NCBI GenBank assembly: GCA_946626265.1
Contig: CAMOUE010000100.1
Coordinates: 1-8,188, forward strand
Length of the DNA: 8,188 bases
Origin: an uncultured Eggerthellaceae bacterium
GTDB taxonomy: Bacteria; Actinomycetota; Coriobacteriia; Coriobacteriales; Eggerthellaceae
Direction: 5' to 3'
The notes under the pieces were generated by a model that was not told where the DNA came from, searched no databases, and was given only the letters and a program-made list of their open reading frames with translations. The translations under genes were made by a program, and so were the position numbers. Below are positions 1-5,385 of the stretch, one piece after another (within the stretch, counting starts at the first letter, position 1; each line of letters begins with the position of its first letter).

Positions 1-173
1 CGTCGTCCGGGGGCACCACGCCCGGCGGTCGCGGCGCAAAAACGGGGAAGTGCGCGGCCCCCCGTCGACCAGCGCGCACGGCAACAACCCCACACACCAG
101 GCACCTGACATCCCAGGGGGAGTCATTAGTTGAAAGCGGGTGCATCGCTTGGCGCACGATGGCGCCCATGCGC
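1..173. other. Stretch without a recognisable gene
   Basis: This GC-rich left edge lies beyond the 3' end of the leucine tRNA. One minus-strand frame stays open from an ATG near 130 off the left edge. It has no good ribosome binding site and its translation is low in complexity, so I do not call it a gene. A segment GGCACCTGACA at 100-110 resembles the short intergenic repeats seen in some Coriobacteriia, but that is only an impression. I see nothing else here that I can support. Confidence 0.5.
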
Positions 174-205
174 AAAACAGGCGAGCCCATGGATGGACTC
201 GCCTG
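174..205 (-). terminator. Rho-independent terminator of tRNA-Leu
   Basis: A perfect 8-bp inverted repeat, CAGGCGAG (178-185) and CTCGCCTG (198-205), with a 12-nt loop sits 9 bases beyond the CCA end of the tRNA. Read on the minus strand it is followed directly by TTTT (174-177). Position, stem strength and U-run together fit intrinsic termination of the tRNA transcript. Confidence 0.75.
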
Positions 206-213
206 GTCGTTGC

Positions 214-297
214 TGGTGCCCGAGGAGAGATTCGAACTCTCACGTGTTTCCACAAAGGTTTTTGAGACCTCCGCGTCTGCCATTCCGCCACTCGGGC
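214..297 (-). tRNA. tRNA-Leu (anticodon CAA)
   Basis: Read on the minus strand, this is a complete class II tRNA. The 7-bp acceptor stem pairs GCCCGAG (291-297) with CTCGGGC (218-224). The discriminator base is A and an encoded CCA follows at 214-216. The D-arm contains the GG pair. The anticodon stem is GAGGT/ACCTT around a 7-base loop CTCAAAA, giving anticodon CAA (complement of 262-264), which decodes UUG. A long variable arm (GTG, GAAA loop, CAC) is typical of leucine tRNAs. The T-arm has a 5-bp GAGAG/CTCTC stem with loop TTCGAAT. All stems are intact, so it should be functional. The encoded CCA means no nucleotidyl addition is needed for first maturation. It stands alone with its own promoter and terminator. 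Confidence 0.97.
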
Positions 298-307
298 GCG
301 AACATGA

Positions 308-313
308 ATTATA
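308..313 (-). promoter_or_regulatory. -10 box of the tRNA-Leu promoter
   Basis: On the minus strand a perfect TATAAT lies 10 bases before the first base of the mature tRNA (297). This spacing suggests a short 5' leader. No convincing -35 hexamer is visible at 16-18 bp. The box sits in the only AT-rich island (about 299-372) of the area. Confidence 0.55.
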
Positions 314-402
314 GCGAAAGCTACACACATTAGATACGAAAACGTGCAATGATGCATAAAGAAGATATAGCCGACCTGGAGCCAGCCTGGTTCACGCGGC
401 CA

Positions 403-518
403 GCGCCACCGCACGGCCCGCGCGTCCACCCGTATACGCCCCAGCGCCACCGCCCGACCCGCGCGACCGCGCCACCGCCCGACCCGCGCGACCGCGCCAC
501 CGCCCGGCCCGCGCGGCC
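403..518. repeat. 25-bp GC-rich tandem repeat upstream of the dipeptidase gene
   Basis: A 25-bp unit beginning GCGCCACCGCCCG and ending GCGCGACC occurs as two identical head-to-tail copies (444-468 and 469-493). A third adjoining copy (494-518) has two A-to-G changes. A further diverged copy (403-427) is separated by 16 bases that include GTATAC. The block is almost pure G+C and ends 41 bases before the start codon of the M20 peptidase. If that gene is transcribed from the AT-rich island near 300-372, the repeat lies in its 5' leader. No coding function is apparent. Confidence 0.85.
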
Positions 519-559
519 GCACGGCTTGCGCCCCAGCGTAGCGAAGCAAGGAGAGACTA

Positions 560-2038
560 ATGGCCACCGATGAATTGCGGAAAGACATCGAGCGCTACAT
601 CGACGAGAAATGGGACGAGGTCATAGCCGACATGGAGGCGCTCATCGCCATCGAGAGCGTCGAGGACCTCGACAGCGCGACGCCCAACGCGCCGTTCGGC
701 CCCGGGCCGCGCGCTGCGCTCGACAAGGTGCTCGAGATAGCCGCCCGTATGGGGTTTGCCACCCACGACTGCGAGGGATACATCGGATACGCCGACATGC
801 CTGGTGAAACGGACGAGCAGATCGGCATCATCGGGCACGTTGACGTCGTGCCCGCCGGTCCCGGCTGGACGTTTCCCCCGTACGGCGTAACGCGCAAGGA
901 CGGTTACCTCATCGGTCGGGGCGTGAGCGACGACAAGGGACCTGTTCTCGTCGCCCTGCACGCCGCCCGCTTCTGGCTCGACCGCATGGCGGCTTCTGGA
1001 AAACGGTTCCCCAAAACGCTCCGCATCCTGTTCGGGGCGAACGAGGAGACGAACATGAAAGACGTCGCGTACTACCGCGAGCATTATGCCGACCCGTCAT
1101 TCCTGTTCACGCCTGATGCCTCGTTTCCCGTGTGCTATGGGGAAATGGGCATATGCAGCGGCACGCTCACGAGCGCGCCCGTGAGCGACGGCGTTATCGA
1201 GTCGCTCGAGGCCGGCGTTGCCGTCAACGCCGTACCCGGCCAGGCCGAGGCCGTGCTCCGCGCCGCCGCCCCCGCCGCCGCGCCCACCGCCGCGCCCACC
1301 GCCGCCCCCGCCGCCGCGCCAGCCCCCGAGCCCGCTGCCGCGCTCGCAGGCGCCGAGGCGGTCACGGTCACGCGACAGGGCGACTCGGTGCTCGTCCACG
1401 CGCAGGGCAAGTCCGCCCACGCCTCGACGCCGGAGCTCGGCGAGAACGCAATCGACGTGCTGGCCGGCTACCTGCTGGCAAACGGCGTGCTCGCTCCCGA
1501 CGAGCAGGCGTTCTTCGAGCTGGTGCGCAAAGTCACGTCGCACTCGGACGGTTCGGGGCTTGGCGTCGCTGCCCGTGACGAGCATTTCGGCACCCTCACG
1601 GCCGTCGGCGGCATGCTCTGGCTCGACTCGGGGGCGATCAAGCTCTCGATCGATTTCCGCTACCCGACGACGATGTCGGCCCCGGCAATAGAGCGAAAGG
1701 TCAACGAAATCGCCGGGCAATACGGCGCGACGTTTTCGATGGAACACGACAAGGAGCCGTTCCTCATGGATCCCGGCATGCCGGCGGTCAAGGCCATGCT
1801 CGCGGCGTACGAAGCCGCAACGGGCGAACATGTCGAGCCATTCACGATGAAGGGCGGCACGTACGCGCGCATGTTCGAGACCGGCGTCAGCTTCGGACCG
1901 GACCGCCCATGGGAGGAAAAGCCCGCGTGGGTGGGAGGGATGCACGGTCCCGACGAGGGGATTTCCGAAGGTCTGCTCAAAGAGTCGTTCGAAATCTACG
2001 TCAGGACAATAGGCAGCCTTTTACGTGGCAATCTGTAA
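560..2038 (+). CDS. pepV: M20 family dipeptidase, PepV type
   Basis: This 492-residue cytoplasmic metallopeptidase of the M20A/PepV group is expected to hydrolyse dipeptides and some tripeptides with a two-zinc centre. Metal ligands are placed as in PepV: H93 in GHVDVVPAG, the bridging D124 in GVSDDKGP, E163 next to the general base E162 in NEET, D186 in TPDASFP, and H462 in GGMHGPDE. N223 (NAVPG) and H287 (GKSAHAS) match the lid-domain residues that stabilise the transition state. The ATG was chosen because AAGGAG (548-553) lies 6 bases upstream. Residues 235-258 form a four-residue AAAP/TAAP/APEP repeat in the lid domain, where PepV proteins normally have ordinary helix sequence. The catalytic residues are all present, so the enzyme is probably active. 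The catalytic class is secure, but exact substrate preference (PepV, carnosinase or related) is not. Confidence 0.9.
   Translation: MATDELRKDIERYIDEKWDEVIADMEALIAIESVEDLDSATPNAPFGPGPRAALDKVLEIAARMGFATHDCEGYIGYADMPGETDEQIGIIGHVDVVPAGPGWTFPPYGVTRKDGYLIGRGVSDDKGPVLVALHAARFWLDRMAASGKRFPKTLRILFGANEETNMKDVAYYREHYADPSFLFTPDASFPVCYGEMGICSGTLTSAPVSDGVIESLEAGVAVNAVPGQAEAVLRAAAPAAAPTAAPTAAPAAAPAPEPAAALAGAEAVTVTRQGDSVLVHAQGKSAHASTPELGENAIDVLAGYLLANGVLAPDEQAFFELVRKVTSHSDGSGLGVAARDEHFGTLTAVGGMLWLDSGAIKLSIDFRYPTTMSAPAIERKVNEIAGQYGATFSMEHDKEPFLMDPGMPAVKAMLAAYEAATGEHVEPFTMKGGTYARMFETGVSFGPDRPWEEKPAWVGGMHGPDEGISEGLLKESFEIYVRTIGSLLRGNL
1262..1333 (+). repeat. 12-bp in-frame tandem repeat inside the dipeptidase gene
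   Basis: Six consecutive 12-bp units encode AAAP, AAAP, TAAP, TAAP, AAAP and APEP (residues 235-258). The middle copies are nearly identical at the DNA level (GCCGCGCCCACC type). The period of 12 keeps the reading frame, so copy number can change without breaking the gene. Ala/Pro repeats of this kind usually form flexible or extended linkers. Confidence 0.85.
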
Positions 2039-2092
2039 TACCCTGTTATGCGATTGTTGCTTGAATCTCCGACGAACGGTAGTTTTTCGCCT

Positions 2093-2118
2093 CTCAGCGG
2101 CTAATTATCGGCGGTGAG
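2093..2118. promoter_or_regulatory. Imperfect dyad, possible operator upstream of the LytTR regulator
   Basis: CTCAGCGGC (2093-2101) and GGCGGTGAG (2110-2118) pair at 7 of 9 positions around the AT-rich centre TAATTATC. The dyad lies just upstream of the candidate promoter of the response regulator gene. It could be a protein binding site or a weak RNA hairpin. It has no T-run, so it is not a good terminator for the dipeptidase gene. Confidence 0.3.
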
Positions 2119-2137
2119 CGGTATTTCTAAGAAAAAG

Positions 2138-2146
2138 TGTTAAAGT
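2138..2146 (+). promoter_or_regulatory. Candidate extended -10 promoter of the response regulator gene
   Basis: TGTTAAAGT fits the extended -10 pattern TGn-TAnAnT, with a four-of-six match in the hexamer. It would start transcription near 2153, giving a leader of about 27 bases that contains the ribosome binding site. No clear -35 hexamer is seen, which extended -10 promoters can tolerate. Confidence 0.4.
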
Positions 2147-2179
2147 ATCGCTACAGGCGTCATCAAGGAGGGACCTAAA

Positions 2180-2893
2180 GTGCTGAAGGCAATGATTGTC
2201 GACGATGAGGCTCCTGCGCGTTCAGAGCTTCGATTCTTGCTCGACGAGCTTGGCCAAACCGAAGTCGTGGCCGAAGCGGCAAGCGTGCGCGAGGCTATCG
2301 AGAAGTTGAAGGACTACCCGTGCGATGTCATCTTCCTCGACATCAACATGCCGGAGGCCACGGGCTTGAAGCTGGCCGAGGCCCTGCAGACCCTCAAGTA
2401 TCCGCCGAGCGTCGTGTTCGTCACCGCCTACAGCGAGTTCGCGCTCGACGCGTTCAAGGTGAACGCGGTCGACTATCTGGTGAAACCGGTCGAGACCGAA
2501 CGTCTCGCCCAAGCCATCGCCCGCGTGCGCGAGAACGTCGCCCTTCACATGCAAGCCCAGAAGTCCGAGCGCATCTCGGTCGAGAAGGGTGGGAAGAAAA
2601 TTCTCATCTCCATCGACAAGATCCGCTTCGTCATGGCGCGCGACGACTACGCGTACCTGCAAACGGACACCGACCGCTATTTCTCGACCGTCAGCCTGGC
2701 GCAGCTCGAGAAACGTCTGGACGGGCACGGATTCTTCCGCGTCCATCGCGGATACCTCGTGAACCTGTCCATGGTCGAAGAGGTCGAGTCGGTATCCGGC
2801 GGCACGTTGCTCCTCACGCTCAACGGCGTCGACGACAAGATTCCCGTCTCCCGCCGCCGCGTCTCGCTGCTCAAGAAGGCCCTCGGAATCTAG
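2180..2893 (+). CDS. LytTR-family response regulator
   Basis: This 237-residue cytoplasmic two-component regulator has an N-terminal receiver domain (about 1-120) and a C-terminal LytTR DNA-binding domain (about 132-237). The receiver has the full active site: acidic pair D8/D9, phospho-acceptor D54 in FLDINMP, T82 in FVTAY, and K102-P103. The C-terminal half shows the LytTR hallmarks, including FFRVHRGYLVNL and a basic IPVSRRR segment near the end. The start is GTG, supported by AAGGAGG (2165-2171) 8 bases upstream. Proteins of this family bind direct-repeat sites and often control cell-surface, autolysis or metabolite-uptake genes. No histidine kinase is adjacent, so its partner and regulon cannot be read from this window. 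It lies 141 bases after the dipeptidase gene with no clear terminator between, so partial read-through is possible. Confidence 0.93.
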   Translation: MLKAMIVDDEAPARSELRFLLDELGQTEVVAEAASVREAIEKLKDYPCDVIFLDINMPEATGLKLAEALQTLKYPPSVVFVTAYSEFALDAFKVNAVDYLVKPVETERLAQAIARVRENVALHMQAQKSERISVEKGGKKILISIDKIRFVMARDDYAYLQTDTDRYFSTVSLAQLEKRLDGHGFFRVHRGYLVNLSMVEEVESVSGGTLLLTLNGVDDKIPVSRRRVSLLKKALGI

Positions 2894-2978
2894 CGGCGGT
2901 TCGCCAACGGGCCGCCCGACCGTCCGACCGGCTGCTCGCTCGGCATACGCGCGAAAGCGCCCCGATAAACAATAACAA

Positions 2979-3004
2979 GAAAGGCCAGCTCATGCTGGCC
3001 TTTC
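2979..3004. terminator. Strong bidirectional hairpin terminator
   Basis: A perfect 11-bp inverted repeat, GAAAGGCCAGC (2979-2989) and GCTGGCCTTTC (2994-3004), has a 4-base loop TCAT. The arms end in AAA and TTT, so a T-run follows the GC core on both strands (CTTTCCGTTT on plus, CTTTCTTGTT on minus). It lies 86 bases after the response regulator stop and 135 bases after the convergent upp stop, so it can end both transcripts. Confidence 0.85.
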
Positions 3005-3035
3005 CGTTTGCTGAGCGCCTCACGCTGTCAGCGCA

Positions 3036-3138
3036 TCGCCCGATCTCGGGCGATGCGTCCCGCCACGGGCTCGCCCGATCTCGGGCGATGCGCCCCGCCG
3101 CGGGTTCGCCCAAACACGGGCGGCATGCCCCGCAAAGC
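3036..3138. repeat. 35-bp tandem repeat of hairpin-forming units
   Basis: Two near-identical 35-bp units (3036-3070 and 3071-3105) and a diverged third unit (from 3106, running into the upp stop) share a core TCGCCCGATCTCGGGCGA. The first core extends to a 12-bp perfect inverted repeat, CGCATCGCCCGA / TCGGGCGATGCG, separated by two bases. The second has 8-bp arms. The third keeps CGCCC and GGGCG arms around AAACA-type loop sequence. On the minus strand the array forms the 3' untranslated part of the upp transcript before the shared terminator. Confidence 0.85.
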
Positions 3139-3768
3139 CTATTTCGTCCCGAAGATGCGATCGCCTGCATCGCCGAGGCCCGGCACGATGTAGGCGTTCT
3201 CGTTCAGGCACTCGTCAATCGCTGCGACGTAGATGTCGACGTCGGGGTGCTTCTCCTGCACCAGCTTGATGCCCTCGGGTGCGGCCACGAGGTTCATCAG
3301 GCGGATATTCTTGCATCCGCGCTTCTTCAGGCTGTCTATGGCGTCGACGGCGCTGCCGCCGGTGGCCAGCATCGGGTCAACTACGATGACGATCGAATCC
3401 TCGAAGTTCTCGGGCATCTTGTAGTAGTACTCGACGGGCTGGTGCGTGGTCTCGTCACGGGACAGGCCGATGTGCCCGACGTGCGCGAACGGCATGAGCT
3501 CGAGCATCCCGTCGACCATGCCCAACCCGGCGCGCAGGATGGGCACGATGGTGAAGAAGTTCTCCTTCAGCATGGGGAAGGTGCCCGTGCTGACGGGGGT
3601 CTCCACGGTGACGAGCTGCGTCTCGAAATTGCGCGTGACCTCGTAGCCCATGAGCTCAGAAATCTCCTTGAGCAGCAGGCGGAACTCCTGTGTCGGGGTG
3701 CTGGCACGGCGCATGCGCGTCAGCTTGTCCGAGATCAGCGGGTGGTCGAAAACATGGACTTCGCTCAT
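3139..3768 (-). CDS. upp: Uracil phosphoribosyltransferase
   Basis: This 209-residue cytoplasmic enzyme makes UMP and pyrophosphate from uracil and PRPP, the key step of uracil salvage. Its length is the usual one for bacterial Upp. Landmarks are PILRAGLGM (76-84), the PRPP-binding loop VVDPMLATGGSA (129-140), and the C-terminal uracil-binding PGLGDAGDRIFGTK (196-209), a classic Upp ending. Start ATG follows AGGAG (3775-3779) with a 6-base gap. The gene is divergent from uraA, which encodes the matching uracil importer, so the two form a salvage module. Its 5' leader holds two TTCAACC direct repeats 10 bases apart. Identification is secure. Confidence 0.98.
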   Translation of the reverse strand: MSEVHVFDHPLISDKLTRMRRASTPTQEFRLLLKEISELMGYEVTRNFETQLVTVETPVSTGTFPMLKENFFTIVPILRAGLGMVDGMLELMPFAHVGHIGLSRDETTHQPVEYYYKMPENFEDSIVIVVDPMLATGGSAVDAIDSLKKRGCKNIRLMNLVAAPEGIKLVQEKHPDVDIYVAAIDECLNENAYIVPGLGDAGDRIFGTK

Positions 3769-3782
3769 GAAGTGCTCCTATC

Positions 3783-3799
3783 GGTTGAACGAGGTTGAA
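3783..3799. repeat. GGTTGAA direct repeats in the upp-uraA spacer
   Basis: GGTTGAA occurs at 3783-3789 and 3793-3799. The 10-bp period is one helical turn, so a dimeric regulator could contact both on one DNA face. On the minus strand the pair reads TTCAACC and lies just upstream of the upp ribosome binding site. No regulator is known from this window. Confidence 0.35.
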
Positions 3800-3836
3800 T
3801 CGCGTACGTGGCACCTGTTTCGAAGATGCTGCGTCC

Positions 3837-3844
3837 ATTATAAT
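3837..3844. promoter_or_regulatory. Self-complementary -10 element between upp and uraA
   Basis: ATTATAAT is its own reverse complement, so it contains a perfect TATAAT on both strands (3839-3844 on plus, 3842-3837 on minus). On plus it would start transcription near 3851, giving uraA a leader of about 27 bases. On minus it would give upp a leader of about 60 bases. No good -35 hexamer is visible on either side, so strength, and use in the upp direction especially, are uncertain. Confidence 0.5.
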
Positions 3845-3878
3845 CAAGCGCGATGATTTACTCCCGAAAGGATCGCGC

Positions 3879-5246
3879 ATGGCAGAATTCGAAGTTCCGA
3901 CAATGGGTTCAACCGACGCCCCCGATGCGGTATACGATGCCCGTACGTTGGGCAAGCCGCGGATGGTGCTGTTCGGCCTGCAGCACATGTTCGCGATGTT
4001 CGGGGCGACGATTCTGGTGCCGGTGCTCACGGGGCTGTCCGTGCAGGCGACGCTTTTGTTCGCCGGCTTGGGCACGCTGCTGTTCCATTTCCTGTCGAAG
4101 GGCAAGGTACCGGCGTTCCTCGGCTCGTCGTTCGCGTTCATCGCCGGCTATGCGGCCATCGCGCCCAACGGCGAGACCGCGCTCCTGCCGTACGCGTGCC
4201 TCGGCGTCGCGTTCGCGGGCTTGCTGTACCCGGTTCTCGCCGGCCTGTTCAAGGCGTTCGGCGCCAAGAAGGTCATGCGTTACTTCCCGCCGGTCGTCAC
4301 CGGGCCGATCGTCATCTCGATCGGGTTGATTCTTGCGAGCTCGGCCATCACGAACTGCCAGACGAACTGGGTCGTCGCCATCGTCGCCATCGTGACGATC
4401 GTCGTGTGCAACATCTGGGGTCGCGGCATGATCAAGATCGTCCCCATCCTCATGGGCGTCGTCGTCTCGTACGCCGTCGCGGTCGCCTTGGGCGAAGTCG
4501 ACTTCTCGGGCGTGGTCACGGCGCCGTGGATCGGACTTCCCGTCGCATGGGAAAACACAGTGTTCGGCCTGTTCGCAAGCCCGACCTTCGATCCGGGCCT
4601 CGCGGTTACCGCCATCATCACCATCATGCCCATCGCGCTCGCCACGATGATCGAGCACATCGGCGACATCTCGGCCATCAGCTCGACGTGCAACCGCAAC
4701 TACATCGCCGAGCCGGGCTTGCACCGCACGTTGCTCGGCGACGGCGTCGCGACCATCCTGGCGTCGCTGTTCGGCGCGCCGGCAAACACGACGTACGGCG
4801 AGAACACGGGCGTGCTGGCGCTCACGAGGGTGTTCGACCCGCGTGTCGTGCGCATCGCGGCGGTCTTCGCCATACTGTTCTCGTTCTGCCCGAAGTTCGC
4901 GGCCGTCATCGGCGCGATGCCCGCCAGCGTCATCGGCGGCGTGTCGATCATCTTGTACGGCATGATTTCCGCCGTCGGCGTGCGCAACCTCATCGAGAAC
5001 CGCGTCGACTTCCTGAAGAGCCGCAACATCCTGATCGCAGCGCTCATCTTAGGGCTGTCGATCGGCATCGCGTACAGCGCGGCAGGCGCGATCATCGTCC
5101 CCGTCGGCGAGATCACCATCTCGCTGTCGGGCCTGGCGGTCGGGTCGCTCATCGGCATCATCCTGAACGTCGTCCTGCCGTACCAGGATCCCGTGGAGGT
5201 CGGCAAGCCGCCGACGCCCGAGATCAAGCAGGAGACCGCCGACTAG
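3879..5246 (+). CDS. uraA: Uracil permease, NCS2 family
   Basis: This 455-residue inner-membrane transporter of the nucleobase:cation symporter-2 family probably imports uracil with protons. Family signatures are LQHMFAMFG (34-42), E259 in MIEHIGD and E308 in GAPANTTYGENTGVLALT. These two glutamates correspond to the uracil-contacting and proton-coupling acids of E. coli UraA. Long hydrophobic segments recur over about residues 30-435, as expected for 14 helices with a UraA fold. A hydrophilic N-tail (1-28) and a Pro/Glu-rich C-tail (437-455) flank them. I chose the ATG at 3879 because AAAGGA (3867-3872) lies 6 bases upstream and the -10 box would fall inside any longer reading. The gene is divergent from upp, which uses the imported uracil. 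Uracil is the best substrate call, with xanthine or another base less likely given the motifs and neighbour. Confidence 0.95.
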   Translation: MAEFEVPTMGSTDAPDAVYDARTLGKPRMVLFGLQHMFAMFGATILVPVLTGLSVQATLLFAGLGTLLFHFLSKGKVPAFLGSSFAFIAGYAAIAPNGETALLPYACLGVAFAGLLYPVLAGLFKAFGAKKVMRYFPPVVTGPIVISIGLILASSAITNCQTNWVVAIVAIVTIVVCNIWGRGMIKIVPILMGVVVSYAVAVALGEVDFSGVVTAPWIGLPVAWENTVFGLFASPTFDPGLAVTAIITIMPIALATMIEHIGDISAISSTCNRNYIAEPGLHRTLLGDGVATILASLFGAPANTTYGENTGVLALTRVFDPRVVRIAAVFAILFSFCPKFAAVIGAMPASVIGGVSIILYGMISAVGVRNLIENRVDFLKSRNILIAALILGLSIGIAYSAAGAIIVPVGEITISLSGLAVGSLIGIILNVVLPYQDPVEVGKPPTPEIKQETAD

Positions 5247-5303
5247 GGGCGCCTATGCCGCAAGGCGGGCGCCGGTGCCGCCGGGCGAATGAAACGGCTT
5301 TTT
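5247..5303 (+). terminator. Possible terminator after uraA
   Basis: Directly after the uraA stop, GGCGCC occurs at 5248-5253 and 5268-5273. Between them is a small inner hairpin GCC-GCAA-GGC with a GNRA-type loop. TTTTT follows at 5299-5303 after GAAACGGC, which can pair weakly with GCCG at 5277-5280. The stem nearest the T-run is short, so this is only a weak candidate. Confidence 0.35.
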
Positions 5304-5341
5304 GACACGCGCCCGTCGCGTTCGTCCGAACGGCTTGCTAC

Positions 5342-5350
5342 TGATATACT
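5342..5350 (+). promoter_or_regulatory. Extended -10 promoter of the coiled-coil protein gene
   Basis: TGATATACT is an extended -10 (TGn-TATACT, five of six bases of the hexamer). It would start transcription near 5357, with a leader of about 29 bases holding the GAAAGG ribosome binding site at 5371-5376. A consensus TTGACA at 5302-5307 is too far upstream (37-bp gap) to act as its -35. Confidence 0.6.
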
Positions 5351-5385
5351 CGTCGTGATTGAAAACACGAGAAAGGCACCCGTCT

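Noticed and set aside
214..297. tRNA-Leu as an integration site for a mobile element
   Set aside because: I see no integrase gene and no second copy of the tRNA 3' end within the window.
444..518. Possible CRISPR array
   Set aside because: The 25-bp units are directly adjacent with no spacers, and there are no cas genes.
2320..3798. A 492-codon plus-strand frame spanning the response regulator, terminator and upp
   Set aside because: It overlaps two secure genes on both strands and a perfect terminator, with no family-like sequence.
3769..3878. PyrR site or riboswitch controlling upp or uraA
   Set aside because: The spacer is short, has no conserved PyrR-like leader sequence, and no terminator/antiterminator pair was seen.
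3795..3878. Upstream TTG start adding 28 residues to UraA
   Set aside because: It would put the -10 box inside the coding region and has no ribosome binding site, while the ATG at 3879 has one at the right distance.
3909..4724. Long minus-strand frame opposite uraA
   Set aside because: Asp/Arg/His-rich antisense artefact of GC-rich codons. The uraA frame has full family signatures.
5302..5307. Consensus TTGACA as a -35 box
   Set aside because: No -10 hexamer lies at 16-18 bp, and the good -10 box is 37 bp away.
5320..5331. GTTCG-TC-CGAAC as a LexA (SOS) box
   Set aside because: The half-sites are in the opposite order and spacing to the Gram-positive CGAAC-N4-GTTCG box.
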